DNA of 26,344 nucleotides from Avimonoglobus sp965151315 (GCA_965151315.1 CBCTZG010000040.1:1-26344); one strand, 5' to 3'. Positions 13,575-20,189 are shown, counted from the stretch's first letter. Program-made: numbers and translations. The notes: a model not told the origin generated them from the sequence alone.

Positions 13575-14492
13575 TTATTTCAAAAATCCAGATATGATCT
13601 TTTGTTCCGCCTCTTGGGCGGTGAGCCCCAAGGTACGGAGCTTCAGCAGCTGCTCACCGGCAATTTTGCCAATGGCAGCCTCATGGATCAGTGCCGCGTC
13701 CTCGCAGGATGCTTCCAAGGACGGCGTAGCCGTCACCGTACCGTGATCCACTAAAATGGCGTCGCATTCCGAATGGCCTGTGCAGCGGTTTTTGCCCTTG
13801 ATGCAGGACTGGAACTCCTGGTAAGACCGGCCTCTGGCTACCGACCGAGACATCAGGTCCGCACCGGAATCCTCTCCTTCCAGCGTCACTTCAAACTCTG
13901 TCCGGGCTGTTTCGCTGTGATCCGTCATGATCCGTTCCCGAACAAGCAGCCGGGCCCGGGCCCCCAGGGTCGCAGAGGTTTTGCGGAAGCTGCTGTCTAC
14001 GCCGCCCAGCTGTACGGTATCCATTTCCAAGCTGGAATCCTCCGCCATAAAAATTTCCGTTACCGGATCAATCTTTTTCGCCCCGGTCCCCCGGCCGGTG
14101 CCGATATGCTTCTCCCTGTATACTACCCGGGCGCCTTTTTCCAGGAAAAACCGGTGGATCCCATTATGCCGGGCGTCCGCGCCGTCGTCCGTATGCACAC
14201 CGCAGCCGGCCACAATCACAACGTCGGCATCCGCGCCTACATAAAAATCGTTGTACACCAGGTCGTCTACGCTGCCATGGGTAACACAGGCCGGAATGTA
14301 TACCGTCTCTTCCTTTGTCCCCGGCCGAACATGCACCTCGATCCCCGGCTGATCTATTTTTGATTCAATGGTAATATTCTCCGAGTTTTGCCGGCCGGCA
14401 CACTGGCCGTCCTCCCGGATGTTAAAGGCTCCCTTGAATTCTCCTGAAAAATCAGAAACGATCCGCAGAAGCTCGTCCGTAATCTTATTCAT
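13575..14492 (-). CDS. Short SufB/SmsB-type Fe-S scaffold protein
   Basis: Fe-S cluster scaffold that works with the SufC ATPase. The 305-residue protein consists mostly of the SufBD beta-helix core and is shorter than classical SufB (about 470 aa), lacking the long N-terminal region. Conserved C-terminal features are NRCTGHSECDAILVDHG (235-251) with Cys237, His240 and Cys243, then Cys263 and the HEAAIGKI motif (270-277). The start ATG 14492 lies inside the end of sufC (8-base overlap), with GAAGGTG upstream; a longer in-frame reading to 14597 only translates sufC in another frame. With no sufD, sufS or sufU nearby, the pair fits the minimal SMS (SmsC-SmsB) system proposed as an ancestral Fe-S machinery. 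Confidence 0.88.
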   Translation of the reverse strand: MNKITDELLRIVSDFSGEFKGAFNIREDGQCAGRQNSENITIESKIDQPGIEVHVRPGTKEETVYIPACVTHGSVDDLVYNDFYVGADADVVIVAGCGVHTDDGADARHNGIHRFFLEKGARVVYREKHIGTGRGTGAKKIDPVTEIFMAEDSSLEMDTVQLGGVDSSFRKTSATLGARARLLVRERIMTDHSETARTEFEVTLEGEDSGADLMSRSVARGRSYQEFQSCIKGKNRCTGHSECDAILVDHGTVTATPSLEASCEDAALIHEAAIGKIAGEQLLKLRTLGLTAQEAEQKIISGFLK

Positions 14493-15210
14493 GACAGTAC
14501 ACCTTCTTTCCCCGAGGGCAGCAGGCGCCGCCCTCCGCCAGCAGCGCCGGCAGGACATCCCGGCCCGCACCCGCTGTCTGCACTCTGCCGTCGGCAATCA
14601 CCACGATCTCGTCGGCGATGGATAATATCCGTTCCTGGTGGGAGATCACCACCAGCGTCCCGGCCTGTTCCCGGCGCAGCTCCTCAAAGGTCTCCACCAA
14701 TCGGGCAAAGCTCCACAGATCAATCCCCGCCTCCGGCTCGTCAAATACAGAGAGCTTGGCCTGCCGCGCCAGTACAGAGGCGATTTCAATCCGCTTGCTT
14801 TCCCCCCCCGACAAGGCCCCGCTTAGCTCCCGGTCAATATATTCCCGTGCACAAAGCCCAACCTTTCCTAACAGACCGCACATGCCATCCTCATCCAAAT
14901 GGGCGCCGGCAAGTTCTAAGATGTCCCGCACAGTCAGCCCCTTGAACCGGACGGGCTGCTGAAAGGCGTACGCCACCCCCCGCCGGGCCCGCTGGGTAAT
15001 ATCCAGCTCCGTAATATCTTCTCCGTCTAAAAGGATCTGGCCGCTGTCCGGCTTTTCGATCCCGGCAATGATTTTCGCCAGGGATGTTTTCCCGCCGCCG
15101 TTAGGGCCGGTAATCACGGCCATCCTGCCCGTTTCAATGGTTAGGCTGATGTCATTTAAGATCGCCGTGCCGTCCGGCAGCGTCCAGGAAATATGCTTTA
15201 ATTCCAGCAT
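14485..15210 (-). CDS. SufC/SmsC-type Fe-S assembly ATPase
   Basis: Cytoplasmic ABC-type ATPase that drives the SufB-type scaffold. The 241-residue protein has Walker A GPNGGGKT (35-42), the Q-loop in FQQP (83-86), signature LSGGESKR (133-140), Walker B LSVFDEPEAGID (153-164) and the H-loop SHQ (His191). GGAGG lies 8 bases before ATG 15210. The C-terminal Cys-containing tail (ACCPRGKKVYC) is unusual for SufC. It is the first gene of a two-gene unit with the short SufB, read from a promoter at 15290-15318. The MAVITGPNGGGKTS style and the pairing argue for SufC rather than a transporter ATPase. Confidence 0.92.
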   Translation of the reverse strand: MLELKHISWTLPDGTAILNDISLTIETGRMAVITGPNGGGKTSLAKIIAGIEKPDSGQILLDGEDITELDITQRARRGVAYAFQQPVRFKGLTVRDILELAGAHLDEDGMCGLLGKVGLCAREYIDRELSGALSGGESKRIEIASVLARQAKLSVFDEPEAGIDLWSFARLVETFEELRREQAGTLVVISHQERILSIADEIVVIADGRVQTAGAGRDVLPALLAEGGACCPRGKKVYCHE

Positions 15211-15289
15211 CGCTGATTCCTCCGTTGATTGATTCCAGGCCCGAAGGCCGTTATCTCCTTGATTTTGTCTGGCATTCTTGCCTTTTCAT

Positions 15290-15318
15290 ATTATACTACA
15301 TTCCTCTCAAAATAGCAA
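15290..15318 (-). promoter_or_regulatory. Promoter of the sufC-sufB pair
   Basis: On the minus strand TTGCTA (15318-15313), a 17-base spacer and TATAAT (15295-15290). The leader that follows contains a GGCC-TTCG-GGCC hairpin near 15238-15249 before the sufC ribosome site. Confidence 0.75.
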
Positions 15319-15425
15319 TGTCTATATGCACAAAATTTTCCCATCACCTGTGCCGGTTTTCTATCCAAGTTTTGCGTACCCTGATGGGGATTTTAAAAAT
15401 TTTACAGGAAAAATCAAAATCCCTA

Positions 15426-15454
15426 TTGCTTTTTTTCCCCGGCAGGCGTATACT
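15426..15454 (+). promoter_or_regulatory. Promoter of the FMN riboswitch-ribU transcript
   Basis: TTGCTT (15426-15431), a 17-base spacer and TATACT (15449-15454), about 13 bases before the riboswitch begins. Confidence 0.65.
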
Positions 15455-15466
15455 ATAAATGATGTA

Positions 15467-15574
15467 TCTTCAGGGCAGGGTGAAAGTCCCTACCGGTGGT
15501 GAAAGTCCACGAGCCCCCTGGGGCTGACCCGGTGCGATCCCGGGACCGACGGTTACAGTCCGGATGAAAGAAGA
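15467..15574 (+). promoter_or_regulatory. FMN riboswitch (RFN element)
   Basis: The conserved RFN pieces occur in order: AGGGCAGGGTGAAAGTCCC, TACCGGTGGT with AAGTCCACGAGC, GACCCGGTGCGATCCCGGG and ACCGACGGTTACAGTCCGGATG. The closing P1 pairs TCTTC (15467-15471) with GAAGA (15570-15574). It binds flavin mononucleotide and represses the riboflavin uptake gene downstream. Two possible expression platforms follow: a terminator at 15593-15618 and a ribosome-site-sequestering hairpin at 15635-15669. Confidence 0.97.
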
Positions 15575-15592
15575 CGGTCTTTTTTTGCGCAG

Positions 15593-15618
15593 CTCTGGAA
15601 GATTCTCCAGGGTTTTTT
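15593..15618 (+). terminator. Riboswitch-linked terminator before ribU
   Basis: A 7-bp stem with one G-T pair (15593-15599 with 15606-15612) is followed by six T residues, 19 bases after the FMN aptamer. It is a plausible transcription-termination platform. Confidence 0.65.
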
Positions 15619-15634
15619 CTTTGCAAAAAAAGCC

Positions 15635-15669
15635 GCCTCCTATAGGTACATACAAATTATATAGGAGGC
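15635..15669 (+). promoter_or_regulatory. Hairpin sequestering the ribU ribosome site
   Basis: GCCTCCTATA (15635-15644) pairs perfectly with TATAGGAGGC (15660-15669) across a 15-base loop. The second arm contains the whole AGGAGG ribosome site (15663-15668) of ribU, so this fold would block translation. Confidence 0.75.
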
Positions 15670-15674
15670 ATGTA

Positions 15675-16232
15675 ATGATGGAATTACAAGCAAGTAAAAA
15701 ACAACGGGTATCCACAAGGACCATCGCTATGGTGGGGCTGATGTCCGCCATTGCCTTTGTGCTGCAGCTGATCGCGCTGTTCTTGCCAAAGGTAGCGTTT
15801 TTGGACGTAGAGGTGTCCGACCTGCCGGCCCTGATCGCAGCCCTGGCAATCGGCCCCGGGGCCGGGGTTGTGGTGGAATTTGTCAAAAACCTGCTCCACT
15901 GCACTGTAACCACCACTGGCTTTGTAGGCGAGTTGGCCAATTTTGTAATGAACGGTGTATTCGTATTGGCAGCGGGCGTACTGTACCGGCGGAATAAAAC
16001 GAAAAAAGGGGCGGTCATCGCTTTGATCATCGGGGTGCTTTCCCTGGCCTGCGCCGGGATTTTGGCGAATCTGTTCATCATGCTGCCTCTATACATGCAG
16101 GGTGCGCCCTTTGCCGAAAAATTGCGGATTGTGACGACACTGATCCTGCCCTTTAATCTGATCCGGGGCATTGTGCTTTCCCTCCTGGTCTTACTGATTT
16201 ACAAACGCATTTCAATGTGGATAAAGGCTTGA
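15675..16232 (+). CDS. ribU: RibU, riboflavin-specific S component of an ECF transporter
   Basis: Membrane protein that binds riboflavin and works with a shared EcfAA'T module encoded elsewhere. The 185-residue product has about six hydrophobic helices and ends RISMWIKA. The family features IAMVGLMSAIAFVLQL (about 15-30) and DVEVSDLPALIAALAIGPGAG (about 42-62) are present. ATG 15675 is chosen because AGGAGG lies 6 bases upstream; the preceding in-frame codons lie in the riboswitch leader. The FMN riboswitch upstream supports riboflavin as substrate independently of similarity. The TGA stop overlaps the -35 box of the next promoter. Confidence 0.95.
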   Translation: MMELQASKKQRVSTRTIAMVGLMSAIAFVLQLIALFLPKVAFLDVEVSDLPALIAALAIGPGAGVVVEFVKNLLHCTVTTTGFVGELANFVMNGVFVLAAGVLYRRNKTKKGAVIALIIGVLSLACAGILANLFIMLPLYMQGAPFAEKLRIVTTLILPFNLIRGIVLSLLVLLIYKRISMWIKA

Positions 16233-16257
16233 TTTTTCCGGCAAAATACTATATAAT
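16229..16257 (+). promoter_or_regulatory. Promoter of the small multidrug-export-family gene
   Basis: TTGATT (16229-16234), a 17-base spacer and TATAAT (16252-16257). The -35 overlaps the ribU stop codon, so this gene can be read independently of the FMN switch. Confidence 0.75.
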
Positions 16258-16289
16258 ATAGCCATTCTTGGTTTGGAGGAAAAATCTGT

Positions 16290-16787
16290 ATGGTCGATTC
16301 AATAGTGCAGTCTATTGTAGAGATGTTCCTAGGCACAGTACCCAAAGCGCTGATCGTATTTTTCGTATCTATGCTCCCGATCCTGGAGCTGCGGGGCAGC
16401 ATCCTGGCGGCGGGGTTTCTGAAGATGGAATTTTTGTCGACCTTTACCATCGCCGTAATTGGCAATATGCTGCCGATCCCATTCGTATTGCTGTTCCTGA
16501 ATAAAATATTTGACTGGATGAAAAAAACTAGGCTCCGCAAGGCTGCACTGTGGTTAGAAAACAAGGCTATGAAAAAATCCGACCAGATCCGCAGATACGG
16601 TAAATTCGGACTATTCCTATTTGTGGCGGTTCCCCTGCCGGGGACGGGTGCCTGGACCGGCAGCATGATCGCGGCCCTCCTGCGGATGCGCACGCGGGAC
16701 GCCTTACCCTGGATATTCTTAGGAGTCGTCGCCGCGGGGCTCGTTATGTCCCTACTGGCCTTTGGCATTATCAAACAGGTGATTTGA
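16290..16787 (+). CDS. Small multidrug-export family membrane protein (COG2426 / Sm_multidrug_ex)
   Basis: A 165-residue integral membrane protein with four or five helices. The family motif PILELRGSILAAGF (about 30-43) and the second re-entrant-like motif VAVPLPGTGAWTGS (about 112-125) are clear; these repeated Pro/Gly motifs recall the DedA-like fold. Despite the family name, a drug-efflux role is not established for this group. The start ATG 16290 has GGAGG 10 bases upstream. It lies between ribU and an AEC transporter, with its own promoter and a terminator at 16791. Confidence 0.82.
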   Translation: MVDSIVQSIVEMFLGTVPKALIVFFVSMLPILELRGSILAAGFLKMEFLSTFTIAVIGNMLPIPFVLLFLNKIFDWMKKTRLRKAALWLENKAMKKSDQIRRYGKFGLFLFVAVPLPGTGAWTGSMIAALLRMRTRDALPWIFLGVVAAGLVMSLLAFGIIKQVI

Positions 16788-16790
16788 CCA

Positions 16791-16822
16791 GAAAACGCAC
16801 AAAATAAACCTTGTGCGTTTTC
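16791..16822 (+). terminator. Terminator after the small multidrug-export-family gene
   Basis: A 12-bp perfect stem (16791-16802 with 16811-16822) with an 8-base loop begins 4 bases past the stop codon; the end of the stem is T-rich and is followed by TTTTG. Confidence 0.82.
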
Positions 16823-16867
16823 TTTTGCCCGGCCGGGCTTATTTTTTCAGCAAAGGAGAAAATTTTT

Positions 16868-17791
16868 TTGGAATACGCAGTCGTTATCGCAAAACAAGTC
16901 CTGATTATGTTTCTGATCATTCTCATAGGGGCTTTGTGCTATAAAAAGAACATCATTACAAAGGAGGGGAACCGGCATCTTTCGGAGCTGGTTTTAAGGA
17001 TCGTCTGTCCTGTGCTCATCTTTATGGCGTATCAGACGGAATTTTCCCCGGAGCTGCTCCAGGGCCTTTTGTGGGCGCTGCTGCTGGCCGCGTTTTCTTT
17101 TTTGGTTACAATCCTCCTGGCCGGCCTGATTTTCCGAAAAAAATCTGGGCCGGACTACGGGGTTGAGCGGTGCTCTGTCATCTACTCCAACTGTGCCTTT
17201 ATGGGGTTTCCGCTGATCGGCGCCCTGTTCGGGGATGTGGGGATTTTATATACCACCGCGTATCTGACCCTGTTTAACCTGCTGGTCTGGTCCCACGGCT
17301 TAATGGTTATGACGGACACGGTAAGCTGGAAAGGCTTTTTAAAGGCTCTCCGGTCACCTACTGTTATTGCCGTATTTCTGGGTATGCTTTGCTATGTGAC
17401 TGGGATCCGGCTGCCGGATGCGCCCCGGATCGCTCTGGACTATATCGCTTCCATGAACACGCCGCTGGCTATGCTGGTGGCCGGGGTCACCATTGCCCAA
17501 GCTAATCTCCTAAAGGCCTTCAAAAAGCCCCGGCTCTATCTGGTTTCCGCGCTCCGGCTGCTGGTTTTCCCAGCGCTTGTCATTCTGCTGACCTGGTTCT
17601 GGCCGGTGCAGGAGGAAGTTTATATTTCCATCATGCTGGCTGTTGCCTGCCCTACGGCAACAATCTGTACTTTGTTTGCCATATCCTACGGCCGCAACGC
17701 CTTGTATGCTTCGGAAATTTTTGCCATGACCACCGTCTTGTCTGCTGTAACCATGCCTTTGGTGGTGCTGGGCACCAAACTGTTTTTTTGA
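16868..17791 (+). CDS. AEC-family (auxin efflux carrier) permease
   Basis: A 307-residue membrane transporter with about ten helices in two inverted halves. Family hallmarks are FLIILIGALCYKKNIITKEG near the N-terminus (quoted in part), SNCAFMGFPLIGALFG in the middle and the helix MLAVACPTATICTLFA in the second half. Bacterial members export or import small organic acids such as malate or malonate; the substrate here is unknown. I chose TTG 16868 because AAAGGAG lies 9 bases before it; reading further upstream enters the preceding terminator. The gene stands alone, with a strong terminator at 17796-17829. Confidence 0.9.
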   Translation: MEYAVVIAKQVLIMFLIILIGALCYKKNIITKEGNRHLSELVLRIVCPVLIFMAYQTEFSPELLQGLLWALLLAAFSFLVTILLAGLIFRKKSGPDYGVERCSVIYSNCAFMGFPLIGALFGDVGILYTTAYLTLFNLLVWSHGLMVMTDTVSWKGFLKALRSPTVIAVFLGMLCYVTGIRLPDAPRIALDYIASMNTPLAMLVAGVTIAQANLLKAFKKPRLYLVSALRLLVFPALVILLTWFWPVQEEVYISIMLAVACPTATICTLFAISYGRNALYASEIFAMTTVLSAVTMPLVVLGTKLFF

Positions 17792-17795
17792 TTTT

Positions 17796-17829
17796 TACCG
17801 CCCCGGCCATTACGGGGCGGTATTTTTTT
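17796..17829 (+). terminator. Terminator of the AEC permease gene
   Basis: A 10-bp GC-rich stem (17796-17805 with 17813-17822) and 7-base loop followed by seven T residues, 4 bases past the stop codon. Confidence 0.92.
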
Positions 17830-17838
17830 GCAGAAAAT

Positions 17839-17852
17839 CGAACAAATTTTCG
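17839..17852 (+). promoter_or_regulatory. LexA (DinR) box 1 of the yneA-like gene
   Basis: CGAACAAATTTTCG differs by one base from the Gram-positive SOS consensus CGAAC-RNRY-GTTCG and keeps the AAAT centre. It lies just upstream of the -35. Confidence 0.7.
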
Positions 17853-17860
17853 AAAACCTA

Positions 17861-17889
17861 TTGACAACGAACGTATATTCTGGTATAAT
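17861..17889 (+). promoter_or_regulatory. Consensus promoter of the yneA-like gene
   Basis: TTGACA (17861-17866), a 17-base spacer and TATAAT (17884-17889): a perfect housekeeping promoter. Three LexA-like boxes lie before, within and after it, as expected for a strong gene kept off until DNA damage. Confidence 0.92.
17868..17881 (+). promoter_or_regulatory. LexA (DinR) box 2, inside the promoter spacer
   Basis: CGAACGTATATTCT has an intact left half and a centre matching RNRY (GTAT), with two changes in the right half. It sits between the -35 and -10. Confidence 0.65.
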
Positions 17890-17890
17890 G

Positions 17891-17904
17891 CAAACAAATA
17901 TTCG
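17891..17904 (+). promoter_or_regulatory. LexA (DinR) box 3, over the transcription start
   Basis: CAAACAAATATTCG has one change in each half of CGAAC-RNRY-GTTCG and begins one base after the -10 box. Confidence 0.6.
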
Positions 17905-17926
17905 TTTTCTATTGGAGGAAAGAACC

Positions 17927-18229
17927 ATGGCAAACAAGCGAAAAAAATTAAAAATTGTGAATAAAACGCGGTTTACGATATTCTGCCTATCCATGGCAGG
18001 GCTTTTCAGCTTAGGTGTTTCCTCAGCGGTCAATTTTGCCGGCGCTAACAGCAGGCCCGAAACCCTGGCGGTATACGTCCAGCCCGGCGATACCCTTTGG
18101 GATATTGCCCGGACCAACAATCCCGGCGGCCGGGATCTGCGCCGGCTGGTACGGGATATCCGGCTTATAAACGGCCTGGACAGCGCCGTGATTCAAGCCG
18201 GGGACCAATTGGAGATCCCCCTGTCCTAA
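17927..18229 (+). CDS. yneA: YneA-like SOS-controlled LysM membrane protein (putative cell-division suppressor)
   Basis: A 100-residue protein with a basic N-terminus, one membrane helix (about 15-37) and a C-terminal LysM domain (about 48-99: YVQPGDTLWDIARTNN ... INGLDSAVIQAGDQLEIP). This size and layout match B. subtilis YneA, which delays septation during the SOS response and is tethered to the membrane with its LysM part outside. The start ATG 17927 has GGAGG upstream. Identity is supported by the promoter, which carries three LexA-like boxes. In B. subtilis yneA is divergent from lexA; lexA is not in this window. Small LysM anchors of other roles are possible, so the name rests on architecture plus regulation. 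Confidence 0.78.
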   Translation: MANKRKKLKIVNKTRFTIFCLSMAGLFSLGVSSAVNFAGANSRPETLAVYVQPGDTLWDIARTNNPGGRDLRRLVRDIRLINGLDSAVIQAGDQLEIPLS

Positions 18230-18232
18230 AGC

Positions 18233-18261
18233 TTGCAAACCCTGGCGGGATGTGGTATAAT
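18233..18261 (+). promoter_or_regulatory. Promoter of the YoaK/DUF1275 gene
   Basis: TTGCAA (18233-18238), a 17-base spacer and TATAAT (18256-18261), starting 4 bases after the yneA-like stop codon. Confidence 0.72.
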
Positions 18262-18284
18262 ACATTCCGAATCGGGGTGTGGAA

Positions 18285-18983
18285 ATGGAAAAGCTATGCG
18301 CCGCCAACACACGGCGGACGGATATATTTGAAACCATCTGGGTAGCGGTAACGCTGTCCTTTGCCGGCGGGTTTATGGATGCCTGCGGTTATCTGCTGCG
18401 GGACCAGGTATTCGCCTTTGCCCAGACCGGGAACATGATCCTTATGAGTATCCGGCTGGCCCGGCTGGATTTTTTGGGGGCCGGATATTATTTGTGTTCC
18501 CTGGCGGCGTTTTTCCTGGGGATCATGGCCACGGAGCTGATCAAACGGTATGTATTCCGGTTTGAAAAGGTTGCCTGCGAACATTTCGTGCTGACAGTGG
18601 AAATCCTATTGTTCCTGGTTATTGGCTTTGTCCCCCTATCCGTACCGGCAATCACGGTGAACCTGACGGTTTCTTTTATCAGTGCCATGCAGATCGACTG
18701 CTTCAAGCGGCTGGAGGGAATGGCCTATGCCTCCACCATGTGTACCGGCAACTTCCGGTCGGGTACAGAGAATTTGTTCCGGCGTTTGATTTACGGCGAT
18801 CGGGCGGCCGGACGGAAAAGCGCCCGGTATTTTCTGGTAATCGCCGGTTTTTGCTTCGGCGCCGTTATGGGGGCGGTGCTGTGTCCTATCCTGTCCCAGC
18901 ACACAGTTTGGGTTTGTGCCGGGGTCTTGGCTTTGCTTTTGATTCATATTATATATCGAGGGAAAAATATCCCGGCGCGGTAG
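18285..18983 (+). CDS. YoaK/DUF1275-family membrane protein
   Basis: A 232-residue membrane protein with about six helices. The N-terminal family motif is clear: LSFAGGFMDACGYLL, then FAFAQTGNMI (about 23-53), and the middle has MCTGNFRSGTENL, another hallmark. The function of the family is unknown; distant relation to transporters has been suggested. ATG 18285 is preferred over the in-frame GTG at 18279 because a GGGGTG site is better spaced. The stop codon lies in the loop of the terminator at 18965-18997. It has its own promoter and does not appear linked to the SOS gene. Confidence 0.85.
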   Translation: MEKLCAANTRRTDIFETIWVAVTLSFAGGFMDACGYLLRDQVFAFAQTGNMILMSIRLARLDFLGAGYYLCSLAAFFLGIMATELIKRYVFRFEKVACEHFVLTVEILLFLVIGFVPLSVPAITVNLTVSFISAMQIDCFKRLEGMAYASTMCTGNFRSGTENLFRRLIYGDRAAGRKSARYFLVIAGFCFGAVMGAVLCPILSQHTVWVCAGVLALLLIHIIYRGKNIPAR

Positions 18984-18997
18984 GCGCCGGGATATTT
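18965..18997 (+). terminator. Terminator hairpin containing the stop codon of the YoaK-like gene
   Basis: A perfect 14-bp stem (18965-18978 with 18984-18997) with a 5-base loop that contains the TAG stop. The T tract is short (TTT), but the stem is strong. Confidence 0.75.
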
Positions 18998-19210
18998 GCT
19001 TGGTGAATTGAATGCTTATTATATTTCCCGTAAAAAATAAGCTCCACTATACGCAACATTGTCAAGCTGAGTTTTGTCTATAATTTACAATATCTGGCCT
19101 ATGATTTCCGTTGTTTTCAACAAACGGGAACAAATAAAATGGGTTTCCAAAAATAGTATTATGTATAGACCACATATCTGTTTTGAATTATGTATAATTT
19201 TATTGAACAC

Positions 19211-19250
19211 ATTCTATAACCCTTTTCAAACTCTCAACCGGTTATAGAAT
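19211..19250. promoter_or_regulatory. 11-bp inverted repeat, candidate operator of the RHH/XRE cassette
   Basis: ATTCTATAACC (19211-19221) is perfectly complementary to GGTTATAGAAT (19240-19250) with 18 bases between. The right arm covers where a -35 would lie for the TATAAT at 19268-19273. Placed ahead of two DNA-binding proteins, it is a plausible autoregulatory operator. Confidence 0.5.
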
Positions 19251-19267
19251 TTCATTTTCCCTTCCAA

Positions 19268-19273
19268 TATAAT
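19268..19273 (+). promoter_or_regulatory. Probable -10 box for the RHH/XRE cassette
   Basis: A perfect TATAAT lies 33 bases before the RHH start codon. The -35 region (near 19243-19250) is poor and lies in the right arm of the inverted repeat, suggesting regulated or activator-dependent expression. Confidence 0.45.
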
Positions 19274-19306
19274 GAATATATGATCAATACATACAGAGGT
19301 GTGTTT

Positions 19307-19495
19307 ATGTTTAAGGTTGATAACGATTATCGGAATGCGAACATACCAAGGACGATCCGGTTCACTGACAAGCTGTTTAAGCAGTTAAATGAATGTGCCG
19401 CCGCAAACCAAATTTCGTTTAATCTATTGGTTTTACAATGCTGCAAAAAAGCGATGGACGATATTGAGGAATCTGAATATAAAGATGCAAAGTGA
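19307..19495 (+). CDS. Small Arc/RHH-like DNA-binding protein
   Basis: A 62-residue protein with the pattern of a ribbon-helix-helix repressor: a short strand IPRTIRF (13-19), helix DKLFKQLNECAAANQ (about 21-35) and helix SFNLLVLQCCKKAMDDIEE (about 37-55). Such proteins dimerise and place the strand pair in the DNA major groove, often repressing their own operon. ATG 19307 has an AGAGGTG site just upstream; an earlier in-frame ATG at 19280 lacks one. Codon use is AT-richer than in the downstream gene. It overlaps the next gene by 11 bases, so the two are co-expressed. No toxin-like partner is visible. Confidence 0.65.
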   Translation: MFKVDNDYRNANIPRTIRFTDKLFKQLNECAAANQISFNLLVLQCCKKAMDDIEESEYKDAK

Positions 19496-20189
19496 TATTA
19501 GCGAAAACATGGAAGATTTGATTCAAAAACGGCTTTTGGAGCTGTGCGCCCAGCGGCGGATCACCTTGGACGAGCTGCCCGGCCGAGCCGGGCTTCCCCA
19601 GTCCCGGTTTGACCGGGCCATGAAAAAAGGGCTGTTCTTCAGCCCGGCGGATATTTTCGTCAAAATCTGCAACGCGCTGGGGGTCACCCTGGGGCAGTTT
19701 TTTGACCACCCGTTCTTTGCGGAAGCGGGGATGGATACGGGCGTATACACAGGGGAGGAGGCGGGGCGGCCCGCCATCCACTACATAACCCTCCAGCGCT
19801 TTATCCTGGACAGCTGCCAAAAGCAGGGGGTCACCCTGACGGAATACGCCAAAAAATATCCAGCTTCCCATCTGCCTGACTTGATGTCCCTGGTGAACCT
19901 GGATATGGACTTGGAATCCGTCCAGTCCCTGTACGACGACCTCGGCGTCACTGTCAGCGAGTTTTTTGCCACTCCCAGGCTAGACCACCTGGTCCAGGAC
20001 ATCATCATACAGTACGCCATGACCGGCTTCGACGACCCGGAAGAACATGCCGATACCGTCTGGACAGCCGTGGAGCTGCCCCGCGCCCTGCGGGAGGAGC
20101 TCGTCCGCCAGGCAAAACAAGACGGCTGTTCCCTCCGGCAGGTTATCATTGCTAGGTGCAGCCAGCCCCCCAAAAGCCAGACGGATTGA
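19485..20189 (+). CDS. Transcription-factor-like protein with two XRE-type HTH units and a C-terminal RHH-like segment
   Basis: A 234-residue protein (from ATG 19485) built of three putative DNA-binding units. Unit 1 (about 12-73) fits an XRE/Cro helix-turn-helix: LLELCAQRRITLDELPGRAG ... ADIFVKICNALGVTLGQFF. Unit 2 (about 101-162) repeats the layout in degenerate form: FILDSCQKQGVTLTEYAKKY ... VQSLYDDLGVTVSEFF. Unit 3 (about 194-224) reads VELPRALREELVRQAKQDG and then CSLRQVIIARC, like the RHH fold of the small protein encoded just upstream. Start choice is uncertain: ATG 19485 overlaps the upstream gene by 11 bases with a distant GAGGA; ATG 19509 is the alternative. GC-richer than its partner. 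The target is unknown; the dyad at 19211-19250 is a candidate. Confidence 0.68.
   Translation: MQSDISENMEDLIQKRLLELCAQRRITLDELPGRAGLPQSRFDRAMKKGLFFSPADIFVKICNALGVTLGQFFDHPFFAEAGMDTGVYTGEEAGRPAIHYITLQRFILDSCQKQGVTLTEYAKKYPASHLPDLMSLVNLDMDLESVQSLYDDLGVTVSEFFATPRLDHLVQDIIIQYAMTGFDDPEEHADTVWTAVELPRALREELVRQAKQDGCSLRQVIIARCSQPPKSQTD

Larger units (their letters stand above)
18998..19306. other. AT-rich intergenic region before the DNA-binding cassette
   Basis: About 310 bases without an ORF, much more AT-rich than the neighbouring genes. It holds an interrupted dyad at about 19106-19126 (CCGTTGTT ... AACAAACGG), a perfect 11-bp inverted repeat at 19211-19250 and a TATAAT at 19268-19273. No tRNA or known riboswitch is recognisable. 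Confidence 0.6.

Noticed and set aside
13493..14597. A longer SufB reading starting at 14597
   Set aside because: The extra 35 residues are a frame-shifted translation of the end of sufC; the ATG at 14492 has a good ribosome site and the usual overlap with sufC.
19280..20189. The RHH/XRE pair as a toxin-antitoxin module
   Set aside because: Neither protein resembles a toxin such as RelE, MazF, HipA or HicA; both look like DNA-binding proteins, so a TA call is unsupported.
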